A stretch of DNA of 64,000 nucleotides from Pseudoleptotrichia goodfellowii (GTDB lineage: Bacteria; Fusobacteriota; Fusobacteriia; Fusobacteriales; Leptotrichiaceae), in NCBI RefSeq assembly GCF_007990505.1, contig NZ_AP019822.1, positions 806,001-870,000 on the forward strand, read 5' to 3'. Of this stretch, positions 1-6,701 are shown in pieces. The position numbers and the translations under genes were made by a program. The notes beneath the pieces were generated by a model. The model searched no databases. It was not told where the DNA came from and saw only the letters and a program-made list of their open reading frames with translations. The stretch's first letter is position 1. Each line of letters starts with the position of its first letter.

Positions 1-2
1 TG

Positions 3-1292
3 TCAAGAGCATTTGGAATGGTATTTGGAGGGCTGTTTAAGAAAAAAGCAAATTCAAAAGAAGGTTCTATGTCTTCATTTCAAGCACTTGCTACAGCTAT
101 TGCGGCACAAGTGGGAACAGGTAACGTAGCCGGAGTTGCCACTGCCATAACTGCAGGAGGACCGGGAGCTATTTTTTGGATGTGGGTTTCAGCATTTTTA
201 GGAATGGGAACAATTTTTACAGAAGCAACTTTGGCACAAAAGTACAGAAAAAAAATTCATGGAGAACTTGTAGGAGGACCGGCTTATTATATTTCTTACG
301 GATTAAAAAAAGCAGGAATTTTAAGTAAATTTTTAGCAGGATTTTTTGCAGTGTCTATTATTTTAGCTCTCGGTTTTATGGGAAATGCCGTACAGTCAAA
401 TTCTATAGCATCGGGAATTAAAGGAATAAGTGGACTGGAAAATATAAATGCAGGAATAATCGGTGTTATAGTGGCAGTTTTGGCAGCCTTGATATTCTGG
501 GGAGGAATGCAAAGAATAGCAAAATTTGCAGAACTCGTAGTTCCTATTATGGCGGCAGTTTATATATTGGCAAGTATTATAGTTTTAATTATATTTCATA
601 AAGAAATAATACCTACAGTAATTTGGATATTTGAAAGTGCCTTTACACCTCATGCAGCAGTCGGAGGAATTGCAGGTTCAATAGTTAAAGTAGCAGTTCA
701 GAAAGGTATCGCAAGAGGATTGTTTTCGAATGAGGCAGGAATGGGATCTACTCCTCACGCTCATGCCGTAGCACATGTAAATCATCCGGCAGAACAGGGA
801 TTATCAGCTATGGTAGGAGTATTTATAGATACTATACTTGTTTGCTCAGCTACAGCTTTATCTATCTTGGTTACAGGAGCATATAACCTTAAAGATGCAG
901 GCGATAAATATTTAAGAGGAGCACAGCTTACTCAAGGTGCATTTAAAAATGCCTTTGGAGAGCCGGGAGCAATTTTACTTGCTATCTGTCTTGCATTTTT
1001 CGCATTTACAACTATAGTAGGATGGTATTATTTCGGAGAATCAAATATTAAATATCTGTTCGGTAAATCGGCTTTGCTTCCTTACAGAATAATAGTAATA
1101 GTTTGTATAATTGTAGGAGCATTACAGGAAGTTGATATAGTATGGTCATTGGCTGATATATTTAACAGTTTAATGGTTATTCCGAACTTGATAGCAATCG
1201 TATGGTTATCAGGAGAAGCAAAAGAGTTACTGGCAGATTATAATAAAAAATATGAAAAAAATGATGTCTATTATGATTATGAAGATAAGTAA
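3..1292 (+). CDS. Alanine/glycine:cation symporter (AGCS family), 5' end missing
   Basis: Inner-membrane Na+-coupled carrier for alanine or glycine. The frame is open to the left edge, so the gene begins outside the window; the visible 424+ residues are the middle and C-terminal part. The stretch ATAIAAQVGTGNVAGVATAI followed by GGPGAIFWMW is the AGCS family signature, and GIARGLFSNEAGMGSTPHAHA is the second conserved AGCS block. About eight hydrophobic segments are visible. It lies just before a glycine/sarcosine reductase operon on the same strand, which suggests glycine uptake, but a terminator-like hairpin and a new promoter separate them. Family assignment is firm; the substrate is inferred. 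Confidence 0.93.
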   Translation, partial: SRAFGMVFGGLFKKKANSKEGSMSSFQALATAIAAQVGTGNVAGVATAITAGGPGAIFWMWVSAFLGMGTIFTEATLAQKYRKKIHGELVGGPAYYISYGLKKAGILSKFLAGFFAVSIILALGFMGNAVQSNSIASGIKGISGLENINAGIIGVIVAVLAALIFWGGMQRIAKFAELVVPIMAAVYILASIIVLIIFHKEIIPTVIWIFESAFTPHAAVGGIAGSIVKVAVQKGIARGLFSNEAGMGSTPHAHAVAHVNHPAEQGLSAMVGVFIDTILVCSATALSILVTGAYNLKDAGDKYLRGAQLTQGAFKNAFGEPGAILLAICLAFFAFTTIVGWYYFGESNIKYLFGKSALLPYRIIVIVCIIVGALQEVDIVWSLADIFNSLMVIPNLIAIVWLSGEAKELLADYNKKYEKNDVYYDYEDK

Positions 1293-1346
1293 TTAGACAA
1301 AATTGAAAAGAAGCGATTTTAAAATTGAAATTGAAAGAAGTTAAAA

Positions 1347-1400
1347 ATGTACCGAAGAACGGGAATGTAAAAATTGCATGTTTGGAGGTACATATTTTTA
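1347..1400 (+). terminator. Probable terminator of the AGCS gene
   Basis: ATGTACC (1347-1353) pairs perfectly with GGTACAT (1387-1393) and is followed by ATTTTTATATTT. The loop is long (33 nt), so this is a moderate rather than strong intrinsic terminator. Confidence 0.45.
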
Positions 1401-1450
1401 TATTTGAAAAATAAAGATTCTAACAGAAAATTAAAAAATCGTAAACTGAC

Positions 1451-1478
1451 TTGACAAATCAAAAAATGAGGTTATACT
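1451..1478 (+). promoter_or_regulatory. Promoter of leader 1 / glycine-sarcosine reductase operon
   Basis: TTGACA (1451-1456) and TATACT (1473-1478) with 16 nt between them. Nearly the same core, spacer included, recurs at 6186-6213 before the betaine operon, so the two operons share a promoter type as well as a leader. Confidence 0.8.
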
Positions 1479-1569
1479 ATAAACATAAGATAGGTGAGAA
1501 ATTAATAAACAGTAATTTAATTTAAGTTATCAGCTTTTTAAATTAATGAAGATTGAAAGGAGAATTATT

Positions 1570-1731
1570 GTGAAAATAGTAGTTAATAACTTTAATACAA
1601 AAATAAAGAATGATAATTTGAATAATATGTACTTTTGAAGCTGAGAAGTATGTAATCATTGCGGTGCAATGAAATTACAGAATATGAATAACTTTTTATG
1701 CACAAGGCATTTTTATGCTCTAAATTTTTGA
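1570..1731 (+). CDS. Leader ORF 1 with two in-frame UGA (Sec) codons
   Basis: A 53-codon ORF starts at GTG with AAAGGAG 7 nt upstream. Reading UGA as Sec (U), the core is YFUSUEVCNHCGAMKLQN, with UGA at 1636-1638 and 1642-1644; translation ends at UGA 1729-1731. A SECIS hairpin lies 18 nt after the second UGA, the same distance as in the grd gamma genes. The 3' part of the ORF runs through the 5' arm of an intrinsic terminator. The U-x-x-C-x-x-C-G-A pattern matches the Sec motif of the GrdB family (UGTCTRCGAT). I infer a regulatory leader peptide sensing Sec-tRNA supply. A genuine small selenoprotein is the alternative. No known family is recognised. Confidence 0.72.
1642..1679 (+). promoter_or_regulatory. 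SECIS element of leader 1
   Basis: TGTAATCATTGC (1651-1662) pairs with GCAATG-AA-ATTACA (1666-1679), giving 12 bp, a two-A bulge and a GGT loop. There are 18 nt between the second UGA and the loop. The apical stem plus loop (ATTGC-GGT-GCAAT) is almost the same as in the two grd gamma genes of this window (CGTTGC-GGT-GCAACG). It is the expected SelB-binding shape with G residues at the start of the loop. Confidence 0.82.
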
Positions 1732-1765
1732 GTTGGAGTATAAGAATGCTTTTTGTATTTTATTA
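1704..1765 (+). terminator. Attenuator terminator of leader 1
   Basis: GCATTTTTATGCTC (1707-1720) pairs with GAGTATAAGAATGC (1736-1749): 14 bp with two G-U pairs, 15-nt loop, followed by TTTTTGTATTTT. The leader ORF reads through the 5' arm and stops in the loop (UGA 1729-1731), so a ribosome finishing the ORF would prevent the hairpin. The reductase gene begins about 115 nt downstream. Confidence 0.85.
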
Positions 1766-1877
1766 TAGTTTATAAACATTAGATATATAAATCTGGAAAT
1801 AAGGAGGTGGCGTATAAAAATATAATTTTGATAAAATTCTAAAAATGGTTATAAAATATTGAAGGAGGTAACATCTT

Positions 1878-3164
1878 ATGAAATTAGAATTAGGAAAAAT
1901 TAAAATCAACGATATACAGTTTTCCGATAAAACTTATGTCGAAAATCACATTCTTTATGTTAATAAAGAAGAAGTAGAAAAACTTGTTTTGGAAGATGAC
2001 AAATTGATAGGATGCAGTCTTGATATAGCAAGACCCGGCGAAAAAACAAGAATAACTCCTGTTAAGGACGTAATAGAACCTCGTGTTAAAGTAAGCGGAG
2101 GAGAAATGTTTCCCGGAGTTATAGGTAAAGTAAGCCCTACAGTAGGAGGCGGAAGAACTCATGCACTTGACGGTTGTTGTGTAATTACTGTAGGACGTAT
2201 AGTAGGATTTCAGGAAGGTGTAATTGATATGAGCGGACCTGCTGCTGAATATTGTCCTTTCTCGGGAACAGTAAATCTTTGTGTAGTTATTGAACCTAAA
2301 GAAGGACTTGAAACACATGTATATGAAAAAGCAGGACGTATGGCAGGACTAAAAGTAGCGGCATTTCTTGGAGAAACAGCAAGAAATCTTGAGCCTGATA
2401 CTTTAGAAGTATTTGAAACAAAACCTATATTTGAACAGGCTGCAATGTATCCTGATCTCCCTAAAATAGGATATGTTCATATGCTTCAATCACAAGGACT
2501 TTTACATGATACTTATTACTATGGAGTAGATGCTAAACAATTTGTTCCTACATTTATGTATCCGACTGAAATTATGGATGGTGCTATAGTTTCAGGAAAC
2601 TGTGTTGCTCCTTGTGATAAAGTTACTACTTATCATCACTTCCATAATCCTGTTATTGAGGATTGTTATAAACATCACGGAAAAGACATTAACTTTATGG
2701 GAGTTATCCTTACTAATGAAAATGTATTCCTTGCGGATAAAGAACGTCATTCGGATATGGTTGCAAAACTTGCTGAATGGATGCAATTGGACGGAGTTCT
2801 TATAACTGAGGAAGGATACGGAAATCCTGATACGGATCTTATGATGAACTGTCGTAAAGTAGAAAGAAAAGGCGTTAAAGTTGTTCTTATAACAGATGAA
2901 TTTCCTGGAAAAGACGGTAAATCACAATCACTTGCAGATACTTGTGAAGAAGCAACTGCACTTGCTTCATGCGGACAAGGTAATGCGACTTTACAATTCC
3001 CGGTTATGGACAAAATAATAGGAACTATGGAATATATAGAAAGTCAAATCGGAGGTTGGGCAGGTTGTGTCAACGAAGACGGTTCATTTGAAGCTGAAAT
3101 TCAAATTATAATAGCTTCTACTATAGCAAACGGATTTAATAAATTAGCTGCGAGAGGATATTAA
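1878..3164 (+). CDS. grdE/grdG: Glycine/sarcosine reductase component B, alpha/beta proprotein (GrdE/GrdG type)
   Basis: 428-residue proprotein of the substrate-specific component B of glycine or sarcosine reductase. These complexes reductively deaminate the substrate and pass the acetyl unit to acetyl-phosphate. In the family the chain is cut before Cys242 and that Cys becomes the pyruvoyl group that binds the substrate amine; here Asn241-Cys242 is present (VSGNCVAPC). Start ATG has GAAGGAGG 8 nt upstream. It is 12 nt from the selenoprotein gamma gene and preceded by the Sec leader. The presence of the Cys excludes the betaine type; glycine versus sarcosine is not settled. A stand-alone pair with its own carrier, without grdA/C/D/trx, leans to sarcosine. 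Confidence 0.9.
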   Translation: MKLELGKIKINDIQFSDKTYVENHILYVNKEEVEKLVLEDDKLIGCSLDIARPGEKTRITPVKDVIEPRVKVSGGEMFPGVIGKVSPTVGGGRTHALDGCCVITVGRIVGFQEGVIDMSGPAAEYCPFSGTVNLCVVIEPKEGLETHVYEKAGRMAGLKVAAFLGETARNLEPDTLEVFETKPIFEQAAMYPDLPKIGYVHMLQSQGLLHDTYYYGVDAKQFVPTFMYPTEIMDGAIVSGNCVAPCDKVTTYHHFHNPVIEDCYKHHGKDINFMGVILTNENVFLADKERHSDMVAKLAEWMQLDGVLITEEGYGNPDTDLMMNCRKVERKGVKVVLITDEFPGKDGKSQSLADTCEEATALASCGQGNATLQFPVMDKIIGTMEYIESQIGGWAGCVNEDGSFEAEIQIIIASTIANGFNKLAARGY

Positions 3165-3176
3165 GGAGGGATAAAA

Positions 3177-4496
3177 ATGAAAAAATATAAAGTAGTTCAT
3201 TATATAAATCAATTCTTCGCCGGTATAGGGGGAGAAGAAAAAGCGGATCATAAACCTGAATTAAGAGAAGGATCTGTGGGTCCGGGACAGGCTCTTCAAG
3301 AAGCATTGGGAGAAGAATTTGAAATAGTTGCTACAATTATATGCGGAGATAACTATTTCGGTGAAAATCTTGAAGTTGCAACAGATACAGTTCTTGAAAT
3401 GGTTAAAAAATATAATCCTGATGTATTTGTAGCAGGACCTGCTTTTAACGCAGGACGTTACGGAGTGGCATGCGGAACAGTGTGTAAAGCTGTAGAAGAA
3501 AGATTGGGAGTTCCTTCAGTTACGGCAGAATACGAAGAGAATCCGGGTGTAGATATGTTCAGAAAAGACGTTATCATAATGAAAACCGGAAATTCTGCAG
3601 CAGACATGAGAAAAGTGGTAAAAAGTATTTCAAATATAGTAAAAAAACTTGCAAAAGGCGAAGAAATACTTGGACCTGCAATAGAAGGATATCATGAAAG
3701 AGGTATAAGGGTAAACTATTTTGCTGAAGAAAGAGCATCTGAAAGAGCTATAAAAATGATGTTGAAAAAATTAAAAGGAGAAGAATTTGAAACAGATCTT
3801 CCTATGCCTAAATTTGATAGAGTAGATCCGGCAGAACCTATTAAAGATATTAAGAAGGCAAAAATTGCAGTAGTAACTTCAGGAGGAGTTGTTCCTACAG
3901 GAAACCCTGATCATATAGAGTCTTCCAATGCTACAAAATACGGTTCTTATTCAATAGAAGGAATGAGTGAACTTTCACCTAATGATTTTACAACAATTCA
4001 CGGAGGATATGACAGACAGTTTGTTATGGCAAATCCGAATCTTGTAGTACCTTTGGACGTATTAAGAGAAATGGAAAAAGACGGAGAATTCGGAGAACTT
4101 TATAATACATTCTTTGCTACTACAGGTACAGGTACAGCTACAGGTTCAGCAGCTAAATTCGGTACTGAAATAGGACAAAAACTTATAGATGAACATGTAG
4201 ATGCTGTTATCCTTGTAAGTACTTGAGGTACTTGTACACGTTGCGGTGCAACGATGGTAAAAGGTATTGAAAAATACGGCATTCCTGTAGTTCATATGGC
4301 TACAGTAGTTCCTATATCATTAACAATAGGAGCTAACAGAATTATACCGGGAGTAGGTATACCATATCCTTTAGGAGATCCTACTCAAGGTGAAGTAGAT
4401 TCCAAAAAAATACGTAAAAGAATGGTAAGAAGAGCACTTAAAGCGTTGCAAACACCTGTTACAGAACAAACAGTTTTTGAAAAAGACGATTTTTAA
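3177..4496 (+). CDS. grdB/grdF: Glycine/sarcosine reductase component B gamma subunit, selenoprotein (GrdB/GrdF type)
   Basis: A 439-residue protein read through UGA at 4224-4226 (Sec350). The flanks read LVST-U-GTCTRCGAT, the conserved Sec motif of the GrdB/F/H family, and the frame continues for 89 codons to TAA. A SECIS hairpin follows at 4239-4253. With the alpha/beta proprotein it forms component B, whose selenol takes the carboxymethyl group released from the substrate and hands it to GrdA. GrdA and GrdC/D are not in the window, so they must be elsewhere. The gene starts 12 nt after its partner with an AGGAGGG site. A conventional ORF caller would split it at the UGA. Confidence 0.93.
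4224..4253 (+). promoter_or_regulatory. Sec codon and SECIS of GrdB/F
   Basis: UGA 4224-4226, then 18 nt, then a GGT loop (4245-4247) closed by CGTTGC/GCAACG. Identical in spacing and loop to the second gamma gene and to both leader ORFs. Confidence 0.88.
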
Positions 4497-4526
4497 TTAA
4501 AACCATTAGGAGAGGAACTGATACAC

Positions 4527-5660
4527 ATGGGAGAAGACAGCAATATAATTAACTGGAAAAGAGTTTTAATACTTGCAGGAGCAATTATTGCATTTACTAT
4601 CGGTTCAGGATTTGCAACAGGACAGGAAATAGTTCAATATTATACTGCTTACGGTATGAGCGGACTTTTAGTTGTCGCAGTATTTGCAATAACATTTCTT
4701 TATTATAATTTCAGTTTTGCAAAAGCTGGAGCTGAAGAAAATTTTGACAGACCTAATGATATTTATAAATATTATTGCGGAAAATATATAGGAACATTTT
4801 TTGATTATTATTCAACAATATTCTGTTATATGTCATTTTGGGTAATGGTCGGAGGAGCTGCATCAACTTTAAATCAGGGATACGGATTGCCGCTTTGGGC
4901 AGGAGCAGTTATATTGACAGTAATAACTGTAGTTACTGTTATAGGAGGACTCAACTCTCTGGTTGATGCTATAGGAATAGTCGGACCTTTAATAGTTGTA
5001 CTGTGTATAGCAATAGGTTTAATAACATGTATTAGAGACGGAGTAAATATCCCTCAAGGCTTGGAAATTATAAAAACTTCTGCTTATGAAGGTGCAAAAG
5101 CAGGAGAAACTATCAAAAATGCAGGAGCAAACTGGCTTATATCAGGATTATCATATGCAGGATTCGTACTTTTGTGGTTTGCGAGTTTCACTACTGCACT
5201 TGCAGGAAAAAACAGTAAGAAAAATTTAAAATACGGTATAATCGGAGGAACACTTGCAGTTTGTGTAGCTATAGTTTTGGTTTCTTTCGGGCAAATTGCA
5301 AATATTAATTTAGGAAGTGAAGGACAATATGTGTGGAATGCTCCGATACCGAATCTTATACTTGCTGCAAAAATTTGGAAGCCTTTCTCTGCTATATTTG
5401 CATTAGTTGTGTTTGCAGGAATTTATACAACAGCTGTACCTTTACTTTACAATCCGGCTGTATGTTTTTCAAAAGAAGGAACATTACAATTTAAAATACT
5501 TACAATATCTTTGGCATTGATAGGATTGGTTGTAGGTCTGTTCCTTGATTTCAGAACATTGGTAAACATAATATATGTTTTGAACGGTTATGTAGGTGCG
5601 GTACTTATAGTATTTATGCTTTGGAAGGATATTAAAGTTTTAAAAGATAAGAAAAAATAG
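4527..5660 (+). CDS. YkvI-family membrane transporter
   Basis: 377-residue integral membrane protein with about ten hydrophobic segments. The N-terminal FTIGSGFATGQEIVQYYT is the YkvI-family signature (a branch of the APC-like carriers, substrate mostly undefined). It begins 30 nt after the reductase gamma gene in the same operon and ends before a strong terminator, so it probably brings in the reductase substrate (sarcosine or glycine). That role is inferred from position only. The start has AGGAGAGG about 10 nt upstream. Confidence 0.85.
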   Translation: MGEDSNIINWKRVLILAGAIIAFTIGSGFATGQEIVQYYTAYGMSGLLVVAVFAITFLYYNFSFAKAGAEENFDRPNDIYKYYCGKYIGTFFDYYSTIFCYMSFWVMVGGAASTLNQGYGLPLWAGAVILTVITVVTVIGGLNSLVDAIGIVGPLIVVLCIAIGLITCIRDGVNIPQGLEIIKTSAYEGAKAGETIKNAGANWLISGLSYAGFVLLWFASFTTALAGKNSKKNLKYGIIGGTLAVCVAIVLVSFGQIANINLGSEGQYVWNAPIPNLILAAKIWKPFSAIFALVVFAGIYTTAVPLLYNPAVCFSKEGTLQFKILTISLALIGLVVGLFLDFRTLVNIIYVLNGYVGAVLIVFMLWKDIKVLKDKKK

Positions 5661-5694
5661 GAATATAAAAGGAAGTAGGAGAAAATTCTTAAAT

Positions 5695-5724
5695 GAGGGC
5701 TTATCAAGCCCTCGTATTTTCTTT
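5695..5724 (+). terminator. Intrinsic terminator after the YkvI gene
   Basis: GAGGGCTT (5695-5702), loop ATC, AAGCCCTC (5706-5713), then GTATTTTCTTT: an eight-pair GC-rich stem with a T-rich tail. It probably ends or attenuates the first reductase operon ahead of grdX. Confidence 0.8.
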
Positions 5725-5760
5725 ATAATTTCTGATTTGAAAAATGAAAGGAAAAACCGT

Positions 5761-6150
5761 ATGTGGAATTTAGAAAAAGCTATACTTGTTACTAATAATG
5801 ATAAAGTTTATACTAAATATAAAGGTGAACTGCAATGTATTTTTGTAGAAAAATATGAAGATGTCTTAATAAAAGTAAGAGATTTGGTTTATGACAGACA
5901 TATATTATTAACTCATCCGCAGGCATCAAGTTTAAAACCTAATCAGACACCGTACAGATCTGTAATGGTTTATCCTAAAGAAAAAGAAGATAATACGAAA
6001 GATATTCTTCTTATAGAAAAATGTCTGGAAACATTCAGACAATGGCAGCAAATAGCCAAAACACCTGAAAATTATCAGCCAAAAATATCGGATGATTTTA
6101 AAATAATTGATTTATCTGTAATAGACAATATAATACCTCGTATATATTGA
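5761..6150 (+). CDS. grdX: GrdX family protein
   Basis: 129-residue protein of the GrdX family, a small protein of unknown biochemical role that accompanies glycine/betaine reductase operons. The block VLIKVRDLVYDRHILLTHP followed by SSLKPNQTPYRSVMVYP is the family hallmark. I place the start at ATG 5761 (AAGGA 8 nt upstream) rather than an upstream TTG whose extra residues overlap that site. It lies between a terminator and the second Sec leader, so it is transcribed either by read-through or from a promoter I could not define. Soluble; no membrane segments or signal peptide. Confidence 0.85.
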   Translation: MWNLEKAILVTNNDKVYTKYKGELQCIFVEKYEDVLIKVRDLVYDRHILLTHPQASSLKPNQTPYRSVMVYPKEKEDNTKDILLIEKCLETFRQWQQIAKTPENYQPKISDDFKIIDLSVIDNIIPRIY

Positions 6151-6185
6151 GAATTAGACAAGTTAAAAAAATATCAAAATAGAGA

Positions 6186-6213
6186 TTGACAAATCAAAAA
6201 ATCGGGTTATACT
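6186..6213 (+). promoter_or_regulatory. Promoter of leader 2 / betaine reductase operon
   Basis: TTGACA (6186-6191), 16 nt, TATACT (6208-6213). The spacer is nearly the same as at 1457-1472 and the extended -10 is GGTTATACTAT in both. It is followed by about 125 nt of leader before the Sec ORF. Confidence 0.8.
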
Positions 6214-6339
6214 ATAAGTAACGGAAACTTAAAAGTTTTTATTTGATCGTCTATTTTAAAAACAGAACAGAATTTAAGAAATGCAGCAACAGATTAATAA
6301 TATTCATAACAAATAAATTGCATACAAAGGAGAACAAAT

Positions 6340-6504
6340 ATGGAAATGTTAGTTAATCATAATGAAAAAGTTTTTAATATAGTAAAAAAAATGGAAAATA
6401 TATGCTTTTGAAGCTGAGAAGTATGTAATCATTGCGGTGCAATGAAATTACAGAATATGAATAATTTTTTATGCACAAGGCATTTTTATGCTCTAAATTT
6501 TTGA
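6340..6504 (+). CDS. Leader ORF 2 with two in-frame UGA (Sec) codons
   Basis: A 54-codon ORF starting at ATG with AAAGGAG 7 nt upstream, the same site and spacing as leader 1. The Sec core is CFUSUEVCNHCGAMKLQN (UGA at 6409-6411 and 6415-6417), and it ends at UGA 6502-6504 in the loop of the downstream terminator. The first 23 codons differ from leader 1 in sequence but keep the frame open and share a short M-x-x-x-V-N pattern, which argues that translation through the UGAs matters. It precedes the BCCT-grdI-grdH operon. I infer the same Sec-dependent attenuation role; a small selenoprotein is the alternative. Confidence 0.72.
6415..6452 (+). promoter_or_regulatory. SECIS element of leader 2
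   Basis: Second UGA (6415-6417), 18 nt, GGT loop (6436-6438), 12-bp bulged stem over 6424-6452. Sequence identical to the leader 1 element. Confidence 0.82.
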
Positions 6505-6536
6505 GTTGGAGTATAAGAATGCTTTTTGTATTTTAC
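6477..6536 (+). terminator. Attenuator terminator of leader 2
   Basis: Arms 6480-6493 and 6509-6522 form 14 bp with two G-U pairs, 15-nt loop, then TTTTTGTATTTTA. The stop codon of leader ORF 2 lies in the loop, as in leader 1. Confidence 0.85.
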
Positions 6537-6668
6537 TATAGTTTATAAACGTTGGATATATAAATCTGGAAATAAGGAGGTGAATTAAAGAAACAGTTTA
6601 TAAAATGAACAAAGAGATTTGTTTTTGTTAAAGTATCAGGGTACTGAAAAATAAAAGAAAGGAGAAGT

Positions 6669-6701
6669 GTGATTGATAACAATCATACAACAAAAATATG
6701 A
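6669..6701 (+). CDS. Possible 10-codon ORF coupled to the BCCT gene
   Basis: AAAGGAG (6658-6664) lies 34 nt before the BCCT start, too far to serve it directly. A GTG at 6669 opens 10 codons (VIDNNHTTKI) and ends at a UGA overlapping the BCCT ATG as ATGA. Translational coupling is therefore plausible. The spacing to GTG is short (4 nt), so the call is tentative. Confidence 0.3.
   Translation: MIDNNHTTKI

Larger units (their letters stand above)
1632..1809 (+). repeat. Leader cassette copy 1 (178 nt direct repeat)
   Basis: Matches 6405-6582 at 174 of 178 positions by eye, with no gaps. It spans the two UGA codons, SECIS hairpin, terminator and a terminal AAGGAGGTG. Sequence upstream (the N-terminal codons and 5' leader) is not conserved at this level. 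Confidence 0.95.
6405..6582 (+). repeat. Leader cassette copy 2 (178 nt direct repeat)
   Basis: Second copy of the repeat at 1632-1809, with four base differences and no indels. One difference is in the coding part (AAC to AAT, silent) and three lie after the terminator hairpin. Confidence 0.95.

Noticed and set aside
1801-1809. AAGGAGGTG at the end of both leader cassettes as a ribosome site for a conserved second ORF
   Set aside because: The downstream frames are different and very short in the two copies; I treat it as the end of the duplicated segment, perhaps an old ribosome site.
1890-2318. Antisense ORFs inside the reductase genes (1890-2318, 8315-8698, 9792-10106 on minus)
   Set aside because: Codon-shadow frames with no ribosome site, rich in Ser/Tyr/Phe/Cys/Ile, opposite strongly conserved genes.
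4227-4496. Separate gene after the UGA in the first gamma subunit (ATG near 4254)
   Set aside because: The frame is continuous through UGA in the conserved Sec motif, with a SECIS and no ribosome site before that ATG; it is the C-terminus of the selenoprotein. The same holds for 10626-10886.
6340-6504. Leader ORF as a remnant of GrdA (CF-U...GAMxLxN resembles the GrdA Sec site)
   Set aside because: The U-to-GAM distance differs (6 versus 3 residues) and nothing else of GrdA is present. The U-x-x-C-x-x-C-G-A pattern fits GrdB better.
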